This document shows positions 13,650-22,135 of a DNA stretch of 64,000 nucleotides, piece by piece (the stretch's first letter is position 1; each line of letters starts with the position of its first letter). The translations under genes and the position numbers were made by a program. Below the pieces are notes generated by a model. That model worked only from the letters and a program-made list of their open reading frames with translations. It was not told the DNA's origin and did no database searches. The stretch spans positions 23,253,466 to 23,317,465 of the forward strand of contig OX393577.1 of the NCBI GenBank assembly GCA_947652605.1. The letters run 5' to 3'. The stretch comes from Elmis aenea. Lineage: Eukaryota; Arthropoda; Insecta; Coleoptera; Elmidae.

Positions 13650-14467
13650 ATTGAAAATATAAATCTGTACATTTCGAGGAACGTAAAGTTGTAAAATACT
13701 ATGACTAAGTATTTAAAAATCATCAAGTATTGTCCCGTGTAGTAACATGCAGCAACTTAAAGCTTTCGAAAAATTAAGGAATAACGCATATATTTATACC
13801 CGTTAACCATTTTGGGAGATAAAAATTGCTCTTCATACATTTCCTATTTTTTTTGCGATAACATGTTACAGTCTTTTTAAATACGATGTTTCTTTTTTTT
13901 GTAAAATAGTAATTTAAGCAAATTAAGATTAATTTACTAAAACATCCATTAATTTTAGCATAAATAAGCGGATTAGCGAATGAGCATTTTATCGATCCAC
14001 AAATTGTAATCAGTATCAACAAACAACAAAGTCCAGCTATAAACACGTCTCGTATACGATATTATTACTAATTTATTACATGTATAATTAAACGTGAAAT
14101 ATGTTTTCTTGGAAAATATAGTTCTCGACTTAACGCTAAATAATTACCATATCACAACAAAGTTACCAACAAAATTATTTCAGTATCTTTAAGCGCTCTG
14201 CTATGCTTTATCAACCTGAAATGTTCCACCGAGCGTAACCAAAGGAACTTTGTATCTAACATACTTTTCTGACAAAGTCCGACGATAATTATCTTATTAA
14301 TGCGTATCGAAACTACCTAGAACTACCACCTTTTGACGAACTTAAGCGTAATCGATTAATTGACTTGGTATTCAACTTGTAAATGATGATATTCTGTGAT
14401 TAGATTGTAAATTTCAGTGGAAGATACGCAGCTTCGAAGTTCCCATTACTGAGATATTGGTGTAAAG
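13650..14467. other. AT-rich DNA, no recognisable gene
   Basis: A 90-codon minus-strand frame (13774-14046) is rich in K, F, I, N and C, with a hydrophobic start, but matches nothing I recognise. I treat it as chance. Confidence 0.4.
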
Positions 14468-14522
14468 CAGGCCCGTACAACCAGGTTCCTTTGACATTTG
14501 TATGCGGCCCGCGGCCCAGTAG

Positions 14523-14783
14523 TTGTATATCACAAGCATTGCTGTTTTTAAGGAGCAGAACATTAAGTGTCATTACATGGCAAAAAGTGCTAAAAAATAT
14601 GAGAAACCAACAGGTGATTTAAGAATAGAAAGAATATTGGAAATGAAAGAAAACTTAGCGGGACAACAAAACTTATTCAAAAATGTGTATCAACAAGACC
14701 TCACAACAATAGCAAGTTATAAAATTTTTAATATTCCAGCTAAACATCTAAAACCATTCTCTGATTGTAGTTTAATAAAATAA
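14523..14783 (+). pseudogene. hAT transposase N-terminal fragment (ZBED/GTF2IRD2-like type)
   Basis: The 86-residue frame contains NIKCHYMAKSAKKYEKPTGD, then GQQNLFKN and KHLKPFSDCSLIK. This order (end of a BED-type zinc finger with HY..K, a charged linker, QQ..F, then a KPFSD-like segment) is what hAT transposases of the Charlie/ZBED5/GTF2IRD2 group show just after their DNA-binding domain. The frame closes at 14783, where the next conserved block should begin. Copy B at 20720-20860 carries a more damaged version of the same segment. Confidence 0.7.
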
Positions 14784-14924
14784 TGTATTAAAATGGCTGT
14801 GAACTTTATTTGCCCTTACATTTTTCATTTTTTTAAAAATATTTTCTTATTTTGATTTACTATGACAACATAAATTGATGAAATGGCAGAAAACGTAATA
14901 TTAATTCTTAAATATACCTAACAA
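14784..14924 (+). pseudogene. hAT transposase remnant, continuation in copy A
   Basis: Contains ATGTATTAAAATGGCTGTGA and CGTAATATTAA blocks that align with 21590-21710 of copy B, where they encode an ECIKMAVNFICPEKK-like stretch. Here the frame is broken and the middle has drifted. The match stops near 14920, the left junction of the retrotransposon insertion. Confidence 0.6.
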
Positions 14925-14970
14925 CAAGCAAACCAATAGATGATTACGAAAAATATAAACGAAACGGACT

Positions 14971-15270
14971 GTGCTAGAAGCAAAAGCAAAGACTTGGGAG
15001 GACTTTGGCAAAAGAATGGAAGAACATTATGCGAGCAATCAAAAACTTTTCTACAAGGTATTAAAAAACCTAAGACAAGATAAAAAACATACATTAAAGC
15101 AAATAATGGATGAACAGGGAAAAATACTGACAACAGAAAAAGAAATTATCGAAAGATGGGGAAATTATTTTAAGGAGTTATTGGAAAGCCATAACATAAT
15201 GAATGACGAGGAAGAAGAGCAAAGGCAGAAGGAATACCAAACATTGAACAATAATATGAACAAGAAATAA
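14971..15270 (+). pseudogene. RTE-like ORF fragment upstream of RT domain
   Basis: A 99-codon highly charged frame with WEDFGKRMEEHYASNQKLFYK and ERWGNYFKELLE. The segment ERW..YF.ELL is typical of the linker between endonuclease and reverse transcriptase in RTE/CR1-like polyproteins. A frameshift near 15265 moves the continuation (TEDELDRAI...KAAGHDG) to another frame. The frame is open upstream of the first ATG-like codon, so no true start is claimed. Confidence 0.6.
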
Positions 15271-15514
15271 CCGAAGATGAGTTGGATAGAGCGATACATA
15301 AAATGAAAATTGGAAAAGCAGCAGGTCATGATGGAGTTTTATCTGAAATGATTAAAAACATGGGAGTAGATGGGAAGAAAATGCTGCTAAGAATAGTAAA
15401 TAAAGCATGACAGGAAAAAGATATTCCAAAGGACTTGGAGGTATCTGTTATATTACCGATATTCAAGACGGCGATAGTAAAAAATGCGAAAACTATAGAG
15501 GCATATCTCTACTT

Positions 15515-15791
15515 CAGTGGTCTCAAACTGGCGGCCCGCGGGCCGCATTCGGCCCCCAAAGCAATTTTACACGGCCCGCGAATACATTTTAGATATCTAT
15601 TTGTTGTAAATACGGTGCTTATAGTTTTAGAGACATAAAGATATAGGACTGAGCTTATGTGCGCGACTACTATTAAAGGAAAAAGAGACATAATGAACAG
15701 GTTGGGGCTTTGTTTTTGTCAAAAATCCGGCCCGTCATCTACATTTAGATGGTGCATTCGGCCCGCATGCAATTTGAGTTTGAGACCACTG
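15515..15791. mobile_element. 277 bp hAT-type MITE with perfect 8 bp duplication
   Basis: Begins CAGTGGTCTCAAACTGGCGG and ends with TTTGAGACCACTG, flanked by CTCTACTT at 15507-15514 and 15792-15799. Inner sequence is GC-rich (CGGCCCGCGGGCCGC) near both ends. No coding sequence. Removing the element and one duplication copy puts the reverse-transcriptase frame back in register across NYRGISLL, which confirms the insertion boundaries independently. Confidence 0.9.
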
Positions 15792-15799
15792 CTCTACTT

Positions 15800-16112
15800 A
15801 GTGTAGTAGGAAAATTATATGAAGGAATTTTGGAGGAGAGATTAAGGAAACATTTCGAAAGAAATTTGGAAGAGGCACAATGTGGCTTTAGACCAGGTAA
15901 AAGCACGCAGGATCTAATTTTTTCGTTAAGACAGTTAAGTGAAAAAACAATGGAACATTCAAAGATGGTGTACTTGTGCTTTATCGATCTTTCTAAAGCC
16001 TTCGATAGAGTGCCAAGGGAAAAGATCTGGAAGATATTGAAACAAAGTAGAGTGGGAGAAGGATTATTAAATGCCATCAAGAGTTTATACAAGAGTAGTA
16101 GAAATTATGTGT
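15800..16112 (+). pseudogene. RTE-like reverse transcriptase, palm/fingers segment
   Basis: Encodes GKLYEGILEERL, then QCGFRPGKSTQDLIFSLRQL, then the first catalytic block CFIDLSKAFDRVPRE, with the catalytic aspartate in FID. It stops at a TGA (16112) inside the segment leading to GVRQGG, which resumes in another frame at 16151. The frame break and the MITE upstream mean no functional protein can be made. Confidence 0.75.
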
Positions 16113-16150
16113 GAATCCATAACAGCAGTTCCCAGAAATGTATAACAACA

Positions 16151-16360
16151 GTGGGAGTAAGACAAGGAGGCACATTAAGTCCACTGCTCTTTATAATTCT
16201 TATGGATAAAATAATTAAAGAATGTAAGCAAAACACAAAAAAAACGTACTGGGGTTGGAATAAACAAAAACCAATATCCTTAACAGAATTAGCCTTTGCA
16301 GATGATGTGGTGCTATTAGCTAAAAGCGAAAAGGACTTGCAATTTAATCTAGACATATGA
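16151..16360 (+). pseudogene. RTE-like reverse transcriptase, catalytic segment
   Basis: Carries GVRQGGTLSPLLFIILMDK and the catalytic LAFADDVVLLAKSEKDL. Both aspartates of FADD are intact. The frame is lost at 16360 and further homology (a YLG block near 16465-16490) continues in other frames, with stops. Confidence 0.75.
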
Positions 16361-16994
16361 ATATTAATATATCAAAGACAAAAGTTATGGTTATAGCGAA
16401 AAATCATGAACCAGTTACAATAATGCTAGAACAAAAAAAGATAGAAAGGGTAGCAAATTGTAAATATTTAGGAACAAATTATTGCAGACAATGGTAAATT
16501 GGAGGAAGATCTGAATAACAGAATAGCGGCAGCGACGAAATTTTACTACGCCACTAATAAATGTTTGATAAGCAAGAAGGAAATATTAAAAGAAACGAAA
16601 ACGCGAGTTTTTAATACAGTGTACCTATCCATTCCGTTCAGAAACTTGGACACTAACTCAAAAACAAAAACAAAAAATACAGGTACAGGAAATGAGATTT
16701 CTGAGAAGAATAGAGGGATGTAGACTGATCGATAAAATCAGTAACGAAAAAATTGGAAATAACACGGAGGAGAGCCTGAAGAATGTGATTAACTTTTTAA
16801 AACAGATAAACATTCACAACAAAATGTAATACAGACTACTGACACTAATAACCTCAGTAGTTGAAGTGTCGATAAACAACAAATAAAAAAAAAACGCGTT
16901 GAATTAACTGCTCTTGTGACTAAGACATTTAGAACAGAATTTTTTGGGAAATTCTTTGTATGTCACTTCGTTGCTCATATTATAAATTTATATA

Positions 16995-17320
16995 TTTACT
17001 AGGCGATTTACCCGGCGTTGCACGGGTGATTACAATTCTCTTTTATCAATCACAGACTACTCGCGCTCCGCGCTCGCTCCCGGCGGACGTTCCCAGACGT
17101 TCAATTACAGACTACTCGCGCTTCGCGCTCGCGCTCGGCGGACGTTTCCGGCCGTTCCCGGGCATTTCCGGCCGTTCTTTTTACGACGTTTGATCCGTCA
17201 GGTCCTAAATAGTAACTGTGCAAAATTTGGTCCCGATCGGCCAACGGACCTAGGATTCTATAGCGAACAAACAAACAAACAAACAAACACACAAACAAGC
17301 TCTTTTATATATATAGATTA
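16995..17320. repeat. GC-rich interspersed repeat with two tandem units
   Basis: Starts near ACCCGGCGTTGCACGGGTGA, then two similar units containing CAGACTACTCGCGCT and CGGCGGACGTT (17053-17100 and 17105-17160). It ends with repeated AAAC units and TTTTATATATATAGATTA. Repeats with a CCCGGCGTTGC start and a TATATATAGA end are common in insects, but I cannot name the class. It splits the transposase remnant from the right terminus of hAT copy A. Confidence 0.6.
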
Positions 17321-17629
17321 TTAAAAAAAATCTGTTTCAAAATTTCTTCGGACCCTTCACACTTAAAAGAATCGCCATATCCAGTGGTGCCCGTTACGAT
17401 TTCATAAAATTTGCAAATGGCCCTTTGGCTTGAAAGGTTGCACGGTCCTGGTGTTAAAGTGGGTATTTTTGCTAAAACACAACGTCATTGTACTGGTTCT
17501 GTGCAGTGCAGTCACAAGGGTTAACAATGAAGGCAGTTTGAAAAGACAATGTACATATGGAGAGAAGTTTTCAATCCTTGTTAAATCTAACTATTTTAAA
17601 AGCATTAAACTTTTTTGCAACGTACTATT

Positions 17630-17876
17630 AGATAGCACACTAGAAGAATCCCAATATGGTTTCAGAAGAGGAAGGAGTACCCAAGACCCAGTCTTTATAT
17701 TAAGACAAACAATAGAAAAGAGCTTAACAAAAAACAAGGAAATACATTTATGTTTTATAGACTTGGAAAAAGCATTCGATAAAATCAAAAGAAAAGACGT
17801 ATGGAGGGGCCTAAGAAAGAAGGGAATAGAAATAGAAACAATCGACATAATAAAAGCGATGTACGAAAAACATTAA
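17630..17876 (+). pseudogene. RTE-like reverse transcriptase fragment, copy 2, fingers/palm
   Basis: Encodes LEESQYGFRRGRSTQDPVF, then LCFIDLEKAFDKIKRKDVW with the first catalytic aspartate, and stops at 17876. Upstream codons back to 17430 are open but show no RT similarity, so I place the family boundary near 17590-17630. The continuation shifts frame around 17860. Confidence 0.7.
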
Positions 17877-18457
17877 ATATTGTAAGAACGCAAAATGAAG
17901 AATCGGAAGAGTTTGAAACAAAAGAGGGCTTAAAACTAGGATGCGTGCTCAGCCCATTATTATTCTCAGTAGTCATAGATGGGGTAATTAAAGAAGTAAA
18001 ACAAAAAATGAGACCGTTTCACCTAGGCCACTGGAAAATGGAAAAAATTAACATAACAGAGCTAATGTTCGCAGACGACATGGTCTTAGTCGCGGAAACA
18101 GAAAAAAACCTGCAACATAATTTAGAAACTCTAAACCTGGAATTGGAAAAAATTAATATGAAAATAAATACCGAAAAAACTAAAACTATGATCGTTACAA
18201 CAGAAAACAAAGGGCATAGTATCACTTTAAATGGGCTTAGGTTAGAACAGGTAGAAAGCTTTAAATATTTAGGAGTGATCATAGAGAAAAATGGAGGAAT
18301 GGACAAGGAAATAAGCGAAAGGACAGGAAATGTGGGAAGAATATTTAACAGTTTAAGAACAACATTTTTTGGAAATAGAGAAGTCCCAAAAACAACAAAA
18401 GTAGAAGTGGTCAAAAAAGTAGTAACTCCGGCACTTTTATACGGAAGTGAAACGTAG
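17860..18457 (+). pseudogene. RTE-like reverse transcriptase fragment, copy 2, catalytic core
   Basis: From about 17860 this frame reads KEGLKLGCVLSPLLFSVVID, then ITELMFADDMVLVAETEKNL with intact FADD. An INTEKTKTM block and ESFKYLGVIIEKNGG follow, the order of RT motifs B, C, D and E. It ends with the conserved LLYGSET block, cut by a TAG. Codons before 17860 in this frame belong to the shifted upstream segment. Confidence 0.8.
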
Positions 18458-18787
18458 ACACTCACAAATAAAAATAGTAGCCGAGTGAATGCAGCTGAAA
18501 TGAGATTTCTAAGAAAAATCCAAGGAAAAACAAAAAAAGACAGAATCAGAAACGAAACATATAGAGAACAATTAAAGATAAAATCAGTCGAAACAAAAAT
18601 ACAGGAAAGGCAGCTGGGATGGTTGGGTCACATTTATAGGATGAAAGAAGAAAGGTTAACCAGAAGAGCATATGAAGCAAGAACACAGGGAAAAAACAAA
18701 CGAGGTAGACCAAGAAAAACCTGGCACGACGAAGTTAAACAAGCAGCAGCGGATAGAAACATCAAATGGAAATACATAAAAAGTTAG
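18458..18787 (+). pseudogene. RTE-like polyprotein C-terminal domain, copy 2
   Basis: Encodes EMRFLRKIQGKTKKDRIRNE, then QLGWLGHIYRMKEERL, then RGRPRKTWHDEV. The chain R.LGWLGHI.RM...GRPRKTW is a hallmark of the tail of RTE-like and related insect retroelement proteins. It is separated from the RT core by a single stop region at 18455-18484. The element's 3' untranslated end follows. Confidence 0.8.
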
Positions 18788-18890
18788 CACAAGACAGAAA
18801 AACATGGAAAAAAGTCAGCACAACACAACTCAATAGTCCTACACCTAACAGTAGAAGGACTCATGACTAAATAATAAATAATACTATTTT

Positions 18891-20332
18891 AAAATGTTTT
18901 GTGTGTCCATTACATTTAATTCAAGTTGCTGTCACCAGTTACTAAGGTAAAAGTAATAAAAATAATTTTTTCGTTAATTACTACAAACTTGTTTTTAAAA
19001 TTAATCAAACAATTTACACACGATACGCTACTTAAAATACAAGTGAAGCTTTTAGTTCCGAATCGCTGAATTTCTTTTAAACAATTCTATTTTATTTAGG
19101 TGGCTCTGCCAATCTTATTATGACCGTTCGTCACGAAGAAGCGGTATATTTTTATTTATTACGTGATTGATATCATTAATATATAGAATAGACAGTTTTC
19201 TGCACTGGCTTATAGGGTACACACCTTTTGCGAAAACACAACTCCAAAAATAGCATCCATAATGATTTTAATGACCTAATATTGATTTTAATTGTTGAGA
19301 TAAATTATTTTAAATTTCAAAATGATCACGAGCGGTTCATTAATAACAGCCGCTTTCAACTTTCAGCTAATTTGAGGTTCACGATTTTTAACTGTTAAAA
19401 AAATGTGATTTAAGACACAGGGTGTATGATTCATTATCGAGAACATGGAGACCTCGAACCGTTAAAGATAGAAGGATGCTTAAATTAGTAAGGATGTGTG
19501 TTTTAACGTGCTAATTACGAATCTAAAATAAATGTCCATACATACATTTTGTGCCCTGTGCCTGAAATATACTGAAAAACTTCTATTTTCAGTTTTATTT
19601 ATAATATATTAAACGCTTCTTAACAATAAACATAATTCGTGTTTTTAGACAAACAAGAAACAAAAAAAAACAACAGTGAAGTCACCTTCACGGTGTTTGC
19701 ATCCTTAGATGCAAACCGACAATTCTACAACTTATCGATACTGGAAACATGAGTAACTTGCGAACATGAGCACAATGTATAAATCAATATCAAACATAAA
19801 ACCTTCAACTGATTTATGGGATCATAAATGTCAACAGAATGTGATCACCTAAGTATTATTAGATTTAAGCAGCGCGTAAACTTGCGCTGACCGCCAACAA
19901 CATCGGTCAAAGTTGACGACCAGAAAATGGCTGAAAAGTCCATATCTTTATGAGAAAAGTTTTTAACGCCCAACCCACACCGTTTCTTTATTTACAAAGA
20001 TTATATGACACAAATTGGACAATACAAAGTAACATTATAGCCGTGTTTCCCTGACCCTGTTCATGTGTGCAGTCCAATACTAAATGAAGTCCACGTAAGG
20101 GATCTTTTGCTATTGTGTGAATGCAAATTACGTGGTATGAATGCACGATAATACAAGCCAAGTGCGCTACTATATAGTATGTGGATGTATGCAGTATTCA
20201 GAAGGTACACAATGAGTTTTACCGGCTATTAAGAAGGGTAAAGTGGTCTACTGATCGTTTTAGTATTGGCACATTTCAAATGCAAAATTTATTTTATTTT
20301 CTGCATAAATTGTAGATTATCTTAGGAATATA
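18891..20332. other. AT-rich DNA, no recognisable gene
   Basis: No coding exon recognised. A perfect 9 bp hairpin GTTTGCATC/GATGCAAAC lies at 19696-19717. A lone CACAGGGTGTATGATT near 19417 resembles a MITE end. Confidence 0.4.
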
Positions 20333-20466
20333 GCATGCGGTCCTTCTAACATTTATATACGGCCCGCGGCCCAATAGTTGTATATTACAAAATTGCTGTT
20401 TTTTAAGAGTATAACAGTAAGTGTCAAAAAGTGATTAAAAATATGAGAAATTAACGAAGAGAAAGA

Positions 20467-20716
20467 ATAAAGGTCCACACACACCGGCGCGATTTCGATG
20501 CGGTCGCGGGCGCGGGCGCGGTCACGATAATAAGTAACCTTGGTTATGACCCTAAAGGTCAACTCACACCGGCGCGATCTCGACGCGGGCGCGGTCGCGG
20601 TCACGATAATTGGTAACCTGGTTACGTAAGTAAGTAAGTAACATGGTTACCAATTATCGTGATCGCGCCGCGCCCGCGCCCGCTTCGAGATCGCGCCGGT
20701 GTGTGTGGAACTTTAT
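20467..20716. mobile_element. 250 bp GC-rich inverted-repeat element
   Basis: Ends are ATAAAGGTCCACACACACCGG-like on the left and its complement on the right, with one mismatch near the tip. Inside, the CCGGCGCGAT...GGTCACGATAAT unit occurs twice in direct orientation (about 20483-20540 and 20558-20618) and once inverted (20645-20709), so the element is partly tandem and partly foldback. It interrupts the transposase remnant of hAT copy B between GAAAGA and GGCAATGAAAGAGAA, matched by continuous sequence in copy A. No coding sequence. Superfamily unknown. Confidence 0.7.
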
Positions 20717-20865
20717 GGCAATGAAAGAGAACTTAGCGGGACAACAAAACTTGTCAAAAATGCGTTTAAACAACAAGATCCCACAATAATAGCAAGTTAT
20801 GAAATTTTTATTATTGTAGCTAAAAATCAGAAATTGTCTGATTGTAGTTTAATAATAGTTATTTA

Positions 20866-20985
20866 TGTATCAAGGCCAAAAAGTGTAACTTTTTCGGCCG
20901 CGTCTGGTTTGCTGGCCGAGACGTAGTCGAGGCCAGCAAACAGGCAAGGCCGAAAAAGTACGTTTTGGCCGAGGTGCATATTACA
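20866..20985. repeat. Nested palindrome of GGCC-rich arms
   Basis: CAAGGCCAAAAAGTG, ACTTTTTCGGCC and GGTTTGCTGGCC are mirrored by GGCCAGCAAAC, GGCCGAAAAAGT and TTTTGGCC. The result is a stem broken by small internal loops. It sits immediately left of another inverted-repeat insert and inside hAT copy B. Its origin is unclear. It may be one end of the neighbouring element. Confidence 0.5.
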
Positions 20986-21588
20986 TTTTTTGTGCGATCG
21001 AATTAAAAAAAAATTTAATTTTTGGTAATTTTCAAAATTATAGGTTAGAAACTACGTGACATTCTGTCACTGACAGATGACGGCGTATGTATTGCATTAC
21101 CGGCCCTCTCCTTAGCAACGGCCGTAAAAGTTACTTTTTCGGCCGTTGCTAAGCGTAACGGCCTGAAATAGTTATTTACACAACAAGTGTGTATTACATT
21201 TTTCTCACAACCGTTGAAAAATGCGATTAAAACATAAAAAGCAAAACCTTAATATTACACATAACCTTTAAATGTTAGTTGTGTATTTGACACGAATGAC
21301 AGTTTCGCTGTCTAAAAACGCTATTACACGATGTTTGATGTTACCATGACGTTACCATGACAATTTAACAAATTTTGCTCACTAGGGAGCTAAGTAATCA
21401 CTTTTGCTCACTAGAGAGTAAATTGTCGTTTTGCCCACTATTTTTGATAAGGTAATGACAAAATTTTTCAACGGTTGTGAGATAAATAACTTTTACGGCC
21501 GTTGCTAAGGATAGGGCCGGTAATGCAGTACTTTATGGTTGCTAACGCGTCCGTCAAACAGCTGTTTCTAGTACGATCGCACAAAAAA
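20986..21588. mobile_element. Foldback element inserted in hAT copy B
   Basis: The outer arms are TTTTTTGTGCGATCG (20986-21000) and its exact complement (21574-21588). Inner mirrored blocks include GCATTACCGGCCCT, CCTTAGCAACGGCCGTAAAA and CTCACAACCGTTGAAAAAT. Copy A reads continuously (AATGTATTAAAATGG) where this segment interrupts copy B, so it is an insertion. No coding frame or clear target duplication. Confidence 0.65.
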
Positions 21589-21589
21589 G

Positions 21590-22135
21590 AATGTATTAAA
21601 ATGGCTGTGAACTTTATTTGCCCTGAAAAAAAGGTTTTTTCTAATATTAGTTTATTACTTTGGCAAGATAAATTGATGAAATTACAGAACACGTAATATT
21701 AACTTTTAAATATACTGCAAATAACTTTTTATCTTATTCTCTTTGTATTGATGAATCAACGGATGTATCTAATACTGCTCAACTTGTAATTTTTGTTTCG
21801 TAGAGTAGATGTAAAGTTAAATGTTACTAAAGAATTATTAGATTTGGTAAGGATGAAAGGAACTACAACAGCTGAGAATCTCTATTTTGTATTAAAAACT
21901 GATTTCGAAATAAAAAATGAGAAAATCGCTACGAATTAACTACGCTTGTGATTAAGAAATTTAAAACTGATTTTTTTCGGGAATTCTTCGTATGTCACTG
22001 CGTTGCTCATCCTGAAAGTGTATGCGCGAAAAAGAAAAACAGTTTCATAATTTCTACTGACGATAACAAAAACGAGAATAAAAAGCACGTAAGCAATTTT
22101 TTCCATTTTTATTTAGAAATATCCAAGATGTAACA
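21590..22135 (+). pseudogene. hAT transposase core fragment, copy B
   Basis: Read across several frames: ECIKMAVNFICPEKKVFSNI, a CIDESTDVSNTAQLVIF block holding the first catalytic-region DEST motif, a VTKELLDL...KGTTTAENL stretch, and FFREFFVCHCVAHPESVCAK. This is the order seen in hAT transposases of the ZBED5/GTF2IRD2-like group (DESTD, then T.A.. , then H-C..H-E-..C.K). Stops after VIF (about 21800) and the frame changes make it non-functional. The C-terminal dimerisation region is absent. Confidence 0.7.

Larger units (their letters stand above)
14925..16896 (+). mobile_element. RTE-like non-LTR retrotransposon, 5'-truncated, copy 1
   Basis: Starts inside the linker before the reverse transcriptase and ends in an AATAAA-type A-rich tail at 16896. 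It has no endonuclease domain, so it is 5'-truncated, as is usual after target-primed integration. RT blocks appear in order but in several frames: KMKIGKAAGHDG near 15300, NYRGISLL at 15493-15514, GFRPGKSTQDL near 15885, the FIDLSKAFDRVP motif near 15980, GVRQGGTLSPLLF near 16155, and the catalytic FADD near 16295. It is interrupted by a 277 bp hAT-type MITE at 15515-15791. The RTE assignment comes from motif spacing and a similar copy downstream, and is not firm. Confidence 0.75.
14468..17450 (+). mobile_element. Disrupted hAT transposon, copy A
   Basis: The left end is CAGGCCCGTACAACC and the complement of the right end is CAGGACCGTGCAACC. The flanks are GTGTAAAG on the left and GTGTTAAAG on the right, an 8-base hAT duplication with one later inserted T. 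Inside, 14523-14783 encodes the start of a hAT transposase, and 16905-16975 matches transposase sequence also present in copy B (21930-22010). Between them sits an RTE-like retrotransposon (about 14925-16896). A GC-rich repeat (about 16995-17320) separates the transposase remnant from the right end. Most of the transposase is missing, so the copy is dead. Confidence 0.8.
17590..18890 (+). mobile_element. RTE-like non-LTR retrotransposon, 5'-truncated, copy 2
   Basis: A second member of the same family as 14925-16896, starting within the RT domain and continuing to the 3' end, where an AAATAATAAATAATA tail closes it. It lies about 140 bp beyond the right end of hAT copy A. It keeps the C-terminal domain that copy 1 has lost. 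Three frames are needed to read it (17630-17876, 17860-18457, 18485-18787), so it is inactive. Its frames are longer than those of copy 1 and its sequence differs, suggesting separate insertions and not a local duplication. Confidence 0.75.
20333..22135 (+). mobile_element. Decayed hAT transposon, copy B
   Basis: Homologous to copy A from ACGGCCCGCGGCCCA (20359) through AATAGTTGTATATTACAA. It carries degenerate N-terminal transposase sequence at 20720-20860 (GQQN-like and SDCSLI blocks), then at 21590-21700 ECIKMAVNFICPEKKVFSNI. CIDESTDVSNTAQLVIF follows near 21745 (the DEST-type block), and FKTDFFREFFVCHCVAHPES near 21955-22020. Multiple stops and shifts, plus three inserted palindromic segments, inactivate it. 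Neither terminus is clean. The left one (GGTCCTTCTAACATT) has drifted and the right one is not found. Confidence 0.7.

Noticed and set aside
18485..18787. GRPRKTW-containing frame as a stand-alone DNA-binding (AT-hook-like) gene
   Set aside because: Its position directly after the RT core and the LGWLGHI.RM context show it is the retroelement's own C-terminal domain.
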